Part shown: positions 19,092 through 27,115 of the stretch, piece by piece
How positions within the stretch are numbered: the first letter of the stretch is position 1
Layout of the letters: each line of letters opens with the position of its first letter
Assembly (NCBI GenBank): GCA_000717735.1
Contig: JOBE01000057.1
Coordinates: 13,004-77,003, forward strand
Direction of reading: 5' to 3'
Length of the DNA stretch: 64,000 nucleotides
From: Streptomyces griseoluteus
Lineage (GTDB): Bacteria > Actinomycetota > Actinomycetes > Streptomycetales > Streptomycetaceae
The notes under the pieces: model-generated
What the model saw: only the letters and a program-made list of their open reading frames with translations
Databases searched by the model: none
Told to the model about the DNA's origin: nothing
Made by a program: the position numbers and the translations under genes

Positions 19092-19652
19092 TCAGAGCAC
19101 CTCGGCATCCACTCCCTCCAAAAACGCATTGAGCTCTTGCAGAAAGACCTTCCGGTCGTTGGCGGTCTCCTCATTGAACTTCAGCAGGTCCGGCACGGGA
19201 TTCGCATACACTTTGGCCATCTTGAGGTGCAGGCTGCGCCACTCTGCTTCGACATCGGAGAAGAGAGCCCGGCTTTCCTCGGTCCCCACCAGGCGGACGG
19301 TCATACCCGCCCGGTTCATCCTGTCAACGGTGGGGATGAGCACCTCACGCACCACGCGCTGCCTTTCCACCGCGTCGGATCCCACCCCAGCCACCGTCGC
19401 GAGCCTGATCACTGCGGTATCGAAGGAGTGGCAGCTGGACGCGTACTCGACGTACGCCGCACGCCTGATGTCCGCTCGACGGGCTCGCGCAGTGGCCTCC
19501 TGTGTCTTCTCACCTTGCACGTAGCCGAGCCCGCTTCCCACCAGGCCGGACAGCGCTCCGATCAGAGCTCCGCCTACGGCGGCGAGGGCAGCAGACCGAT
19601 GCGCTGACCATTCAGTTCCTCTACGGCCAGCCGGCTCTGTCTGTCGGTCCAT
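19092..19652 (-). CDS. Membrane-anchored hypothetical protein
   Basis: The 186-residue protein has a short cytoplasmic N-terminus and one glycine-rich transmembrane segment (residues about 23-45, [19 protein letters not shown]). A long charged helical region follows ([20 protein letters not shown]). I do not recognise a family. It stops 8 bp from the end of the IS427-group element, which appears to have inserted just downstream without damaging it. A role at the inner membrane face or outside is inferred only from topology. Confidence 0.6.
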   Translation of the reverse strand: MDRQTEPAGRRGTEWSAHRSAALAAVGGALIGALSGLVGSGLGYVQGEKTQEATARARRADIRRAAYVEYASSCHSFDTAVIRLATVAGVGSDAVERQRVVREVLIPTVDRMNRAGMTVRLVGTEESRALFSDVEAEWRSLHLKMAKVYANPVPDLLKFNEETANDRKVFLQELNAFLEGVDAEVL

Positions 19653-19863
19653 GCCGTAGGCCTACCTCGCAATGACGGCGCTGTATCACGCCGCCGCGAT
19701 CGGACGCAGCACTTATCCCCTGAGAGCCTTCGGTATCCAGCGAGCCTGAACGAGACCCCATGGCGCCCAGGACGCGTACGACGCTCGGATCGCCGCAGCG
19801 TTGCGTCCGGCAGCCTGGCGGGCGGCGTCGTTCAAGGCAGTTGTTGCGGCGAGTGCCTCGAGG

Positions 19864-20376
19864 TCACGGCTGCTTCGGTCTGCGGCGCAGGTGGCGCGCT
19901 GTGATGTAGCCACCGGCCGTGGCGGCTCCGACGGCCAGGGTGAGGCCTATGCCGACGCTGAGGCTGGACGGCCCGGACGCTCCGCCGATTCCGGCCCGGG
20001 TGCCGCGGCTCGGGACGACGGGGGCAGGAGTGACGGTGGCGGCCGGCTGCAGGGTGGTGATACTCGGGTTCACCGGCTGGATGACGGTAGGGCTCGGGTT
20101 CATCGGCGGCACAGTGGTGGCGCTCGGGCTCACCGGCGGTGCGATGCCCGCGCCGGAGCGTCTTGGCAGTGCTTCGCAGGCGATGCCGTCGTCGGGGCCC
20201 TGGTCTTCATCGAGCCGGTTCGGGTCGCTCGTGTCCTGGTTGAACTCCGCCTGCGCGTCTTCCTGGAAGCGGAAGTCCCGGCAGTCGAGATCCTGGGCAT
20301 GAGCGATGCCGGACAAGGGGGCGACAGAAACGATCGCCAGGGCTATGCCGGCCACCACGCTGCGACTGCTCATCAA
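19864..20376 (-). CDS. Exported excalibur-domain protein with C-terminal anchor
   Basis: The 170-residue protein has a signal peptide ending around AHA-Q28. It then has an excalibur-like calcium-binding segment (DLDCRDFRFQ ... DDGIACEALP), with two cysteines and the DxDxDGxxCE-like loop slightly altered. A Pro/Thr-rich spacer follows, then a C-terminal transmembrane helix (GIGLTLAVGAATAGGYI) and a basic tail. This is the architecture of small cell-surface proteins in Streptomyces. The biological role is unknown. Confidence 0.75.
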   Translation of the reverse strand: MMSSRSVVAGIALAIVSVAPLSGIAHAQDLDCRDFRFQEDAQAEFNQDTSDPNRLDEDQGPDDGIACEALPRRSGAGIAPPVSPSATTVPPMNPSPTVIQPVNPSITTLQPAATVTPAPVVPSRGTRAGIGGASGPSSLSVGIGLTLAVGAATAGGYITARHLRRRPKQP

Positions 20377-20790
20377 GACCTCCTCAGTGCCCCGAAGCGT
20401 CCCCTCACACTACGAGCGGCTCCTGTCTGGAGCCCGTGACGCTAGGCCAAATGGGCATCACTCTGTGTGGCTGTCCCCTCTTTTGCCTGGTGAACGGCCA
20501 TGCTGTGAGGTTGTGAGGTACTGGCCATGAGGTCTGTCAGGCCGACCCTCGGTCAGTTTTTGGTGGTGCTCGTGGTTGAGGGAGGTCGCGGGTTCTTCAC
20601 TGCTGCCGGGGGAACCAGAGCTGGGTGTTTGATCCGTGCCATGCCGGCCAGGAACGCCAGACCGATAAACATGCCATTCGGGCAGATAGGTGGAGGGCTG
20701 CGGCGTCGGAGTGAACGGGCGATGCTGTCGCCGACGTTTGGCGCTACAAATGATCTCTGAAGTGGCGGTGACACGCGGGGGGAAACGATT
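20377..20790. other. Intergenic region upstream of tnpB
   Basis: Roughly 410 bp without a supported gene. It should contain the left end of the TnpB element, but I could not place the end. GGGGGGA at 20777-20783 serves as the ribosome site for tnpB. Confidence 0.4.
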
Positions 20791-22575
20791 ATGCCTCAAA
20801 CTGAGGTTCTGCGGGCTTACAGGTTCGCCCTGGATCCCTCCGATGCTGAACGAGCCGAGCTGGCCCGCTATGCCGGGGCCTGCCGGTGGGCCTTCAACTA
20901 CGCCCTGGCCAAGAAGACTCAGTCCTACCGGGCTTGGGCAGAGCGTCGGACCGCTTACCTCGCGGCGGGGCTGAGCGAAGCCGAGGCGAAGGCCCGGATC
21001 AAGGCCGACGGCGCTGAGCTCACCGACCGCATCAAGGTGTGGGACCACCACCGCAAGTGCCTCATGAACACCGCCACCGGAAAGCAGCCTCTCCCGGCGA
21101 CGCAGCCCCCGGCCGGGCAGGAAGCACTCGCCTGCCGGCTGGCCGCGGCCCGCGCGGACGCCGCCGCCACCGGCTGCGAACGCCGGCTACTTGCCGAAGC
21201 CCGCACCACGGTGAACGCGCTCAAGGCCGAGGCATTCAGCGCCGGATACCGCACACCGAACGCCACCGACACCAGCGCCCTGTGGCGCATGGACCGGGAC
21301 CGGCCCAAAGAAGAGGGCGGCAGCCCCTGGTGGACCGAGGTCAACGTCTACTGCTTCACCTCCGGCTTCGACCGCGCCCAGGTTGCCTGGAAGAACTGGC
21401 AGGACTCGCTCGCCGGCCGCCGCGCCGGCTGCCGCAACCGGTACCCCCGGTTCAAGAAGAAGAGTCGCGCAGCAGAATCGTTCACTCTTTTCCACGACGT
21501 GAAAAGGCCGATCATCCGCCTGGACGGCTACCGGCGCCTGGTGATGCCCGGCCTTGGCAGCATCCGCATCCACGACGGCGGCAAGCGCCTGGCACGGCTC
21601 GTGGACCGCGGTCAGGCCGTCATCCAGTCCGTGACCGTCACCCGCGGCGGCCACCGCTGGTACGCCTCCGTCCTGGCGAAGGTGCAGCAGGATGTTCCCG
21701 TGCTGTGGGAGCACGTCGACGACGCCGGCACCCGCGTCCGGTATCTGACCCGCACCCAGGCCGAGAACGCCGCCGAAAACGGCGGACGCATCGAGCAGAT
21801 CGGCCGCCCGAGCGCCCGCCAGCGCGCCGGCGGGCTCGTCGGCGTCGACCTCGGCTCCCGCTACCTGGCCGCCCTGTCCAGCCCCCTCGATCCGGCCGAC
21901 CCCACCTCCATCCTCCTGCCACACCCTCGTCTGCTCGCCGACAGCACGGCCAAGCTGGCGAAAGCACAGCGCACCCTGTCCCGTACTCAACGCGGCTCGC
22001 GGCGGCGGGTGAAGGCCGCCGCCCGGGTCGCCCGCGTCCACCACCAGATCAAGGTGCGACGCGCCTCGTTCCTGCACGGCCTTTCCAAGAAGCTCGCCAC
22101 CCGGTTCACGCATGTGGCAATCGAAGACCTCAACCTCACCGCGCTCACCGCCTCGGCCAAGGGCAGCCCTGACAAGCCCGGCAAGAACGTGAAGGTCACA
22201 GCCCGGTTCAACCGGCATCTCCTGGACGCCGCGCTGGGCAGCCTGCGCAGCCGGCTCGCATACAAAACCGCCTGGTACGGCTCACAGCTCGTCATCCTCG
22301 ACAAAGCCGAGCCCGTCGCCAGCACCTGCGCGAAGTGCAAGGAGCGAAACCCAAACTCCGCCCCTTCGCACAGCAAGTTCCACTGCCCCTCGTGCGGCGC
22401 GGTCGTACACCGCCACGAAAACAGCACCGCGAACATCGTGCGCGCGGCGCGCAGGCAGCTCACGACGGTCGCCTCCGATAGGGGGGAGACCCAAAACGCT
22501 CGCAGAGCCGCTGTAAGTCCCGGTGCCCGTAAGGGCCCTGGGCAGGGGGCGTTGAAACGAGAAGACACCGGCTGA
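20791..22575 (+). CDS. tnpB: TnpB-like RNA-guided nuclease family protein with altered RuvC-III
   Basis: The 594-residue protein is longer than typical TnpB (about 400) and has the OrfB N-terminal helices (YAGACRWAFNYALAKK), an RKKS-rich centre, RuvC-I Asp353 (GVDLGSR) and RuvC-II Glu445 (AIEDLN). A four-Cys zinc finger (CAKC ... CPSC) is followed by His-Arg-His-Glu-Asn (540-544) where DRDxN is expected. Neither Asp of the usual RuvC-III motif is present, so cleavage may be lost or relocated. No tnpA lies nearby. By family knowledge TnpB uses an omega RNA from the 3' end of its own gene. Start ATG 20791 is supported by a strong ribosome site. Confidence 0.85.
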   Translation: MPQTEVLRAYRFALDPSDAERAELARYAGACRWAFNYALAKKTQSYRAWAERRTAYLAAGLSEAEAKARIKADGAELTDRIKVWDHHRKCLMNTATGKQPLPATQPPAGQEALACRLAAARADAAATGCERRLLAEARTTVNALKAEAFSAGYRTPNATDTSALWRMDRDRPKEEGGSPWWTEVNVYCFTSGFDRAQVAWKNWQDSLAGRRAGCRNRYPRFKKKSRAAESFTLFHDVKRPIIRLDGYRRLVMPGLGSIRIHDGGKRLARLVDRGQAVIQSVTVTRGGHRWYASVLAKVQQDVPVLWEHVDDAGTRVRYLTRTQAENAAENGGRIEQIGRPSARQRAGGLVGVDLGSRYLAALSSPLDPADPTSILLPHPRLLADSTAKLAKAQRTLSRTQRGSRRRVKAAARVARVHHQIKVRRASFLHGLSKKLATRFTHVAIEDLNLTALTASAKGSPDKPGKNVKVTARFNRHLLDAALGSLRSRLAYKTAWYGSQLVILDKAEPVASTCAKCKERNPNSAPSHSKFHCPSCGAVVHRHENSTANIVRAARRQLTTVASDRGETQNARRAAVSPGARKGPGQGALKREDTG

Positions 22576-22608
22576 CGCCGGTGCCACCCCCGGGGAGTGA
22601 TCCCCGGG
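22566..22608 (+). ncRNA. Paired hairpins at the tnpB 3' end (probable omega-RNA / right end)
   Basis: Two adjacent perfect hairpins are visible: CACCGGC-TGAC-GCCGGTG (22566-22583), with the tnpB stop in its loop, and CCCGGGGA-GTGA-TCCCCGGG (22589-22608). Hairpins overlapping the stop of tnpB are typical of the omega-RNA scaffold and element right end. RNA boundaries are not determined. Confidence 0.5.
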
Positions 22609-22710
22609 CGTCCCGCAGATCCGGGGCGATCCGTGTTCTGGGAGATCGGTACCTGCGCCCCATGTTGCAGGGCCAGTGCTCACACGAGGAAGGAAGGCTC
22701 TGGGACGGAG

Positions 22711-22878
22711 TCAAGCAGCCTGGCCGAGGCCGGCGGCGGTCAGGTCCTGCTCGTGGAGTCGGGTGAAGTCGACGTCGGGCTTCGGGGCGTATGCCTCGGG
22801 CTGGATGCCGAGTTCGTGCGTGCTGAATGTGCCGAACCGGTTGATGTGCTCGGTCAGGTACGGGCGGATGGCCTCGGC
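22711..22878 (-). pseudogene. C-terminal remnant of a Tn3-like transposase
   Basis: The minus strand reads AIRPYLTEHINRFGTFSTHE, then LGIQPEAYAPKPDVDF and ends LTAAGLGQAA before a TGA at 22711. This resembles the tail of actinobacterial Tn3-family TnpA proteins (from memory). The upstream part is missing, being replaced by another transposase fragment. Confidence 0.4.
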
Positions 22879-22890
22879 GAAGATCGTCGG

Positions 22891-23297
22891 TCACCGGGAG
22901 ACTTCGCCGACCGGCGCCCGGACTGCGGCCAGCGCCGTGTTGAACAGTTTCTGCCCGCGGGTCAGCGGCCGGTTCCGGGCGGCCTTGTAGCCGGTGATCA
23001 CCGCCGGGTCGGCAACCGGGCCGCTGTCGTCGAGGCCGACGAAGCCCAGGTCGGCGATCGCGCCGAGCCCAGCCGCGCGGAGACGGGCGGTGAGTTGGTC
23101 ACCGGGTACGCGGCCGGTACCGCCGTCCACCGATTCAGGTGGCGGCGCGCCCGGCGTCGGTGGCGATCGAGGCGGCCGTGCGCCGGTTCACGTGTCCGAC
23201 GCCGTGGTGCGAGGCGGTCGCGTTCGCCGCTCGGATCCAGGGCCGACCAGGTCGCATGCGTCAAGCCGCTGCGGCGGATCCGGTTCGTCGCGTCCAC
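22891..23297 (-). pseudogene. DDE transposase remnant (IS5/DDE_Tnp_4 type)
   Basis: The fragment contains AGLGAIADLGFVGLDD, DPAVITGYKAARNRPLTRGQ and KLFNTALAAVRAPV, a pattern of IS5-related DDE_Tnp_4 transposases. The N-terminal remainder lies in another frame (23130-23297). Both ends are truncated. Confidence 0.5.
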
Positions 23298-23316
23298 AGC
23301 GGCTCACTCCGAAGCG

Positions 23317-23670
23317 TCACGCGCTGTCGCAGTTCGTGTAGGGCTCTACGCGGCCGACGCTTTCCTTCAGAACGAGGTCGATCAGTCCGGGGAACCGCTG
23401 GTCCAGCTCATCCTTGCGCAGGGTGTTGATGCGGCGGGTGCCGACGTCGTGCTGCCGGATGAGACCGGCCTCGCGCAGGACGCGGAAGTGGCGGGTGAGC
23501 ACGGAGGCGGTGACGTCCCTGTTGAAGCCGCTGCAGGCCAGACCAGGTGAGGCGGCGAGAGTGACGACCATGGTGAGTCGGAGCTCGTCGGTCAGAGCGC
23601 TCATGATCTTGAAGAGGTCGAAGTCTTCTACGTCGGGGTGGACGAGCGGGGACGAAGTGCGGCTGGCCAT
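23317..23670 (-). CDS. ArsR-family transcriptional regulator
   Basis: The 117-residue winged-helix protein has an ALTDELRLTMVVTLAASPG helix pair and a recognition region SVLTRHFRVLREAGLIRQHD typical of ArsR regulators. Cys46 and Cys114 are present but no classic CxCxxC metal site, so the signal may be redox or electrophilic rather than metal (inference). It is divergent from the OYE gene; a 9-bp inverted repeat (23696-23719) sits in the shared promoter and is the probable operator for both genes. Confidence 0.88.
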   Translation of the reverse strand: MASRTSSPLVHPDVEDFDLFKIMSALTDELRLTMVVTLAASPGLACSGFNRDVTASVLTRHFRVLREAGLIRQHDVGTRRINTLRKDELDQRFPGLIDLVLKESVGRVEPYTNCDSA

Positions 23671-23695
23671 GAGGGAAGGATAACGCGCCGGGCTA

Positions 23696-23719
23696 CATGT
23701 ACGCGTCTATGCGTACATG
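23696..23719. promoter_or_regulatory. Operator: 9-bp inverted repeat between ArsR and OYE genes
   Basis: CATGTACGC and GCGTACATG are perfect inverted arms separated by 6 bp. The site is 26 bp before the regulator start and 64 bp before the OYE start, a layout fitting repression of both. Confidence 0.75.
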
Positions 23720-23782
23720 AGTTACGGTGGAGGAACGGAATGGCCTTCACTCCGTTTCCCACCGCACCGCAAGAGGACACCC

Positions 23783-24895
23783 ATGCCTGTCAGCACTTCA
23801 GAACTTTTGCCTACTCCGTCGCTTTTCTCCCCTGTCTCCCTCGGGAAGATCGAGCTCGCCAACCGCATCGTCATGGCACCGCTGACCCGGGTCCGGGCCG
23901 GTTCCTCCGGCATCCCCGGAGACCTGATGGTCGAGTACTACCGGCAGCGGGCGAGCGTCGGACTGATCATCACCGAGGGCACCTACCCCGACCACGCGTC
24001 GCAGGGGTGGGTCGGCGAGCCGGGCATCGCCACCGAAGAGCAGGCGGCCGGCTGGCAGCGGGTGACCGAGGCGGTGCACGCCCAGGGCGGCCACATCGTC
24101 ATGCAGATCATGCACGCCGGCCGCGCCGCCCACCCCGACATCAACGGCGGCCGACGCGTCCTCGCCCCCAGCGCGATCGCCATCGACGGCAAGGTGTTCA
24201 CGGAGAAGGGCGAACAGCCCTTCCCCACGCCGGAAGCGATGACCACCGCAGAGGCCAAGACGGCCCTGGAGAACTTCGTCACCGCGGCCCGCCGGGCCGT
24301 CGAGGCGGGAGCGGACGGCGTGGAAATCCACGGCGCCAACGGATACCTGCTCCAGCAGTTCCTCTCCCCGGCGGCCAACCGGCGCACCGATGAATACGGC
24401 GGCTCGCCGCAGAACCGGGCTCGCTTCGTCGTCGAGGTGGTCACGGAGGTCGCCAAGGCCGTGGGTCCCAAGCGGGTCGGGCTGCGGATCTCGCCGGAGG
24501 TCGGCATCGGGGACGTCTTCGAGACCGACCGCGATGACGTCCTGGCCACCTACGGCTACCTCGTGGACCAGCTGCGCCCGCTGGGCCTGGCCTACCTTTC
24601 CGTGCTGCACGACGAGCCGGGCGGTGAGCTGGTGCAGGAGCTGCGGCAGCGCTTCGACGGCAAGCTGATCGTCAACAGCGGTTTCCTCGGCGGGCAGACC
24701 ACCCGCGAGGACGCGATGCGGCGGATCGAGGCCGACCACGCCGACGCCGTGGTCGTGGGCCGAGCCCTGATCGCCAACCCCGACCTGGTCGAACGCTGGC
24801 AGCACGGGCACCCCGAGAACGAGCCGCGGCCGGAACTCTTCTACGCACCGGGCGCGGAAGGCTACACCGACTACCCCTTCCTCCAGGCGGGCTGA
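23783..24895 (+). CDS. Old Yellow Enzyme family alkene reductase
   Basis: The 370-residue FMN-dependent protein shows the OYE active-site motif HGANGYLLQQFLSP with His173 and Asn176 (substrate pair) and Tyr178 (proton donor), followed by NRRTDEYGGS. The C-terminal FMN phosphate region is VVVGRALIANPDLVERW. By family knowledge it reduces activated C=C bonds using NADPH. ATG 23783 is chosen because AAGAGG lies just upstream; the frame extends to 23717 but would cross the operator region. Divergence from the ArsR gene suggests induction by electrophiles (inference). Confidence 0.92.
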   Translation: MPVSTSELLPTPSLFSPVSLGKIELANRIVMAPLTRVRAGSSGIPGDLMVEYYRQRASVGLIITEGTYPDHASQGWVGEPGIATEEQAAGWQRVTEAVHAQGGHIVMQIMHAGRAAHPDINGGRRVLAPSAIAIDGKVFTEKGEQPFPTPEAMTTAEAKTALENFVTAARRAVEAGADGVEIHGANGYLLQQFLSPAANRRTDEYGGSPQNRARFVVEVVTEVAKAVGPKRVGLRISPEVGIGDVFETDRDDVLATYGYLVDQLRPLGLAYLSVLHDEPGGELVQELRQRFDGKLIVNSGFLGGQTTREDAMRRIEADHADAVVVGRALIANPDLVERWQHGHPENEPRPELFYAPGAEGYTDYPFLQAG

Positions 24896-24955
24896 GGTCC
24901 ACGGTCGCGCTTGTCCGTACCGCGCAGCTTGGAGAGGGTGAGGCAGAGCGGGAGG

Positions 24956-25068
24956 AGTTGGTGATCGCCGAGCCAGTGCTGCACCGTCTGGCGGAACGGG
25001 ACCGGGCCAAGGCGGAAGCCGCCGCGGCCGCGCCGAGGCCTGCGAGACCACCGTCGTCGACTACACGC
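24956..25068 (+). pseudogene. Short coding remnant, function unknown
   Basis: A frame reads EELVIAEPVLHRLAERDRAK, resembling the helical N-terminus of small proteins often found beside IS elements in Streptomyces (weak). It runs without a stop toward the following transposase but has no start. Confidence 0.25.
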
Positions 25069-25076
25069 CCGCCCCC

Positions 25077-25817
25077 TTGTCCTGGATAGCCCCGTTCGCC
25101 GGACTGAGCCCGCGTGCCTTCTGCAAGTTGATGAGGCAGCTGCGCCGCGAGGGCAGCGACGCGCCGGGCCGTGGTCGGCCGTGGAAGCTGTCCCTGGAGG
25201 ATCGGGTGCTACTGGTGGCTGCGTACTGGCACACCAACTTGACCCTGCGCCAACTCGCGCCGCTCTTCGAAGTGTCGAAGTCCACCGCCGATCGCGTTAT
25301 CGACCACCTCGGCTCCAGGCTCCCGCTGGCCCCGCGCAGGCGCTTCGCCAAGGACGCGGTGCTGATCGTGCACGGGACGCTGGTACCCACCCGCGACCAC
25401 AAGGTCGCCGAGCAGTCGAAGAACTATCGCTACTCGACGAACCACCAGGTGGTCATCGACGCCGACGCCCGCCTGGTCGTGGTGGTCGGCCGGCCTCTGC
25501 CGGGCAACCGCAACGACTGCCGGGCATGGGCCGAGTCCGGTGCCAAGCAGGAAATCTGCAACACTACGACGATCGCGGACGGTGGCTACCTGGGCACCGG
25601 GCTGATCATGCCGCACCGCCGGCGCAAGGGCGAGGAACTACCCGACTGGAAGCAGGCCCACAACAAGAGCCACAAACGGGTTCGCGCCCGCGTCGAGCAC
25701 GCCTTCGCCCGTATGAAGACCTGGAAGATCCTGCGCGACTGCCGCCTGAGGGGCGACGGTGTGCGCCACGCGATGCACGGCGTTGCCCGCCTACACAACC
25801 TCGCTCTCACGGGATGA
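25077..25817 (+). CDS. IS5-family (DDE_Tnp_4) transposase
   Basis: The 246-residue protein has an HTH segment (LRQLAPLFEVSKSTADRVID) followed by the DDE_Tnp_4 core: IVHGTLVPTRDHK, NHQVVIDADARLVVVVGRPL, PGNRNDCRAW, IADGGYLGTGL and the terminal RARVEHAFARMKTWKILRDC. All three acidic positions appear present. The start TTG 25077 is the first available and the N-terminus may be slightly short. Terminal repeats were not identified, so mobility is uncertain. Confidence 0.75.
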   Translation: MSWIAPFAGLSPRAFCKLMRQLRREGSDAPGRGRPWKLSLEDRVLLVAAYWHTNLTLRQLAPLFEVSKSTADRVIDHLGSRLPLAPRRRFAKDAVLIVHGTLVPTRDHKVAEQSKNYRYSTNHQVVIDADARLVVVVGRPLPGNRNDCRAWAESGAKQEICNTTTIADGGYLGTGLIMPHRRRKGEELPDWKQAHNKSHKRVRARVEHAFARMKTWKILRDCRLRGDGVRHAMHGVARLHNLALTG

Positions 25818-25857
25818 CTCCCGCCGCATGCGGGACCTGAGAGGTCCACGGGAGACT

Positions 25858-25913
25858 GGCCTTGGGGAACATCGGGGCAGCCGATATCGGCTGCCCCGAT
25901 GTTCCCCAAGGCC
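25858..25913. repeat. 56-bp perfect palindrome (28-bp arms, no loop)
   Basis: The arms 25858-25885 and 25886-25913 are exact reverse complements meeting at GAT|ATC. The site lies between the convergent transposase and VOC genes and could act as a bidirectional terminator, though no T-tract follows. Confidence 0.9.
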
Positions 25914-25949
25914 GGAGATGGCTCCCCACGTCGCAATCTCGGAGGAGAA

Positions 25950-26381
25950 TCAGGCGAGACAGAACTCGTTGCCCTCAATGTCCTGCATCGTGATGCACGA
26001 CTCGTTGACGCCATCGGCGCGCTGCGTCAGCACGTGTTTCGCGCCGAGTGCCATCAGTCGTGCGCATTCGGCCTCGAGTGTGGCAAGACGCTCCTCACCC
26101 ACGAGCCCGGTGCCGGCCCGCACATCGAGATGCACCCGGTTCTTGACGACCTTGCCCTCGGGAACTCGCTGGAAGAGCAAGCGCGGGGCCACACCCGAGG
26201 GATCGGTGCACGCGAAGTAGATCTCATCCTCGGGCGGCAGCGAGAGGTGGTACTCCTCCCACGTGGCGAAGCCCTCCGGGACCGTCGGCACGACGTACCC
26301 CAGCACCTCGCACCAGAAGGCGGCGAGGCGCGCAGGCTCCGCGCAGTCGAAGGTCACTTGGAACTGTTTGATCGTTGACAT
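25950..26381 (-). CDS. VOC (glyoxalase/bleomycin-resistance fold) family protein
   Basis: The 143-residue protein carries two VOC half-modules: FQVTFDCAEPARLAAFWCEV at the N-terminus and VHLDVRAGTG ... MQDIEGNEFCLA at the C-terminus. Metal-ligand candidates are His83 in NRVHLDV and Glu140 in NEFCLA. These domains bind a metal and act as dioxygenase, isomerase or antibiotic-binding proteins; the substrate cannot be told. It is intact, with the 56-bp palindrome just beyond its stop. Confidence 0.85.
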   Translation of the reverse strand: MSTIKQFQVTFDCAEPARLAAFWCEVLGYVVPTVPEGFATWEEYHLSLPPEDEIYFACTDPSGVAPRLLFQRVPEGKVVKNRVHLDVRAGTGLVGEERLATLEAECARLMALGAKHVLTQRADGVNESCITMQDIEGNEFCLA

Positions 26382-26559
26382 CGGCGCACGATAACAGGGC
26401 CCTGCTCATCTCCCCAGGTCGGGACGTCCGCACATTGCCGGGAGGAGGGCGTCTGCTACCCGCTGTTGTGTCGTGCGGTCGCAGGGGTGAACCGAGGTCA
26501 ATGCCTCCCCACGGGGAACCTGGGATGCGATACCGGCCAGCCACTCTCGTGCTGCCAAA

Positions 26560-26582
26560 GATCAGTTACGGGACAGCCCTTA
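26560..26582. repeat. Right end of an IS427-like element, with TTA
   Basis: The sequence ACGGGACAGCCC followed by TTA is the reverse complement of the TAA-GGGCTGTCCCG seen at 63902-63915. The rest of this element is not recognisable in 26382-26560, where I see no gene. Confidence 0.45.
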
Positions 26583-26667
26583 ACCCCGAGGGGCGGGAAA
26601 CGCACTGGTCCCCCGCACCGAGCTTGGGTTCTAGTGGTCGTTGCAACACTCCAGATCAGGGGATGCA

Positions 26668-26991
26668 ATGAACTTCAAGATCCGGGAGAACCCGGGCCAG
26701 GAGGGTCGCAGGACCCTGGTCCGTGAGCGGGAGGAATACTTTCGGCTCATGGACCAGGGTCTGACCAGTGTGGAAGCGTGTGAGCGCATCGGGATCAACC
26801 GTCGGACGGGCAAGCGGTGGCGCAACGGCCGTGCCGTTTCTGGGAGATTCAAGGCAGTGAAGCCCGTGCGGCCGTCCCTGGCGCCCACGGGCCCGTCCCG
26901 CTACCTGCGAGAGCCCGACCGTATCCACATCGCCGACCGGCTGCGGGAGAAGGCGTCTATCCGCACGATCGCCGCAGAGTTGGGCCGCAGC
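26668..26991 (+). pseudogene. IS30-family transposase, N-terminal part
   Basis: The frame begins MNFKIRENPGQEGRRTLVRE and contains the IS30 helix-turn-helix GLTSVEACERIGINRRTGKR, followed by YLREPDRIHIADRLREKASI. It breaks at the IS21 left end (TGTCGGCG, 26992). The matching C-terminus is at 28808-28912. Confidence 0.7.
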
Positions 26992-27115
26992 TGTCGGCGT
27001 ACAAGTGAACGTGCAACACCGCGTACGGATGAAAGCGCACCGTTCTTGATGCGGTGAGGTTGGTGTCGCGCGAGTCTTCTGTCGTCCTGTTCGGGGTCGG
27101 TGGAGGGCGGCGAGA

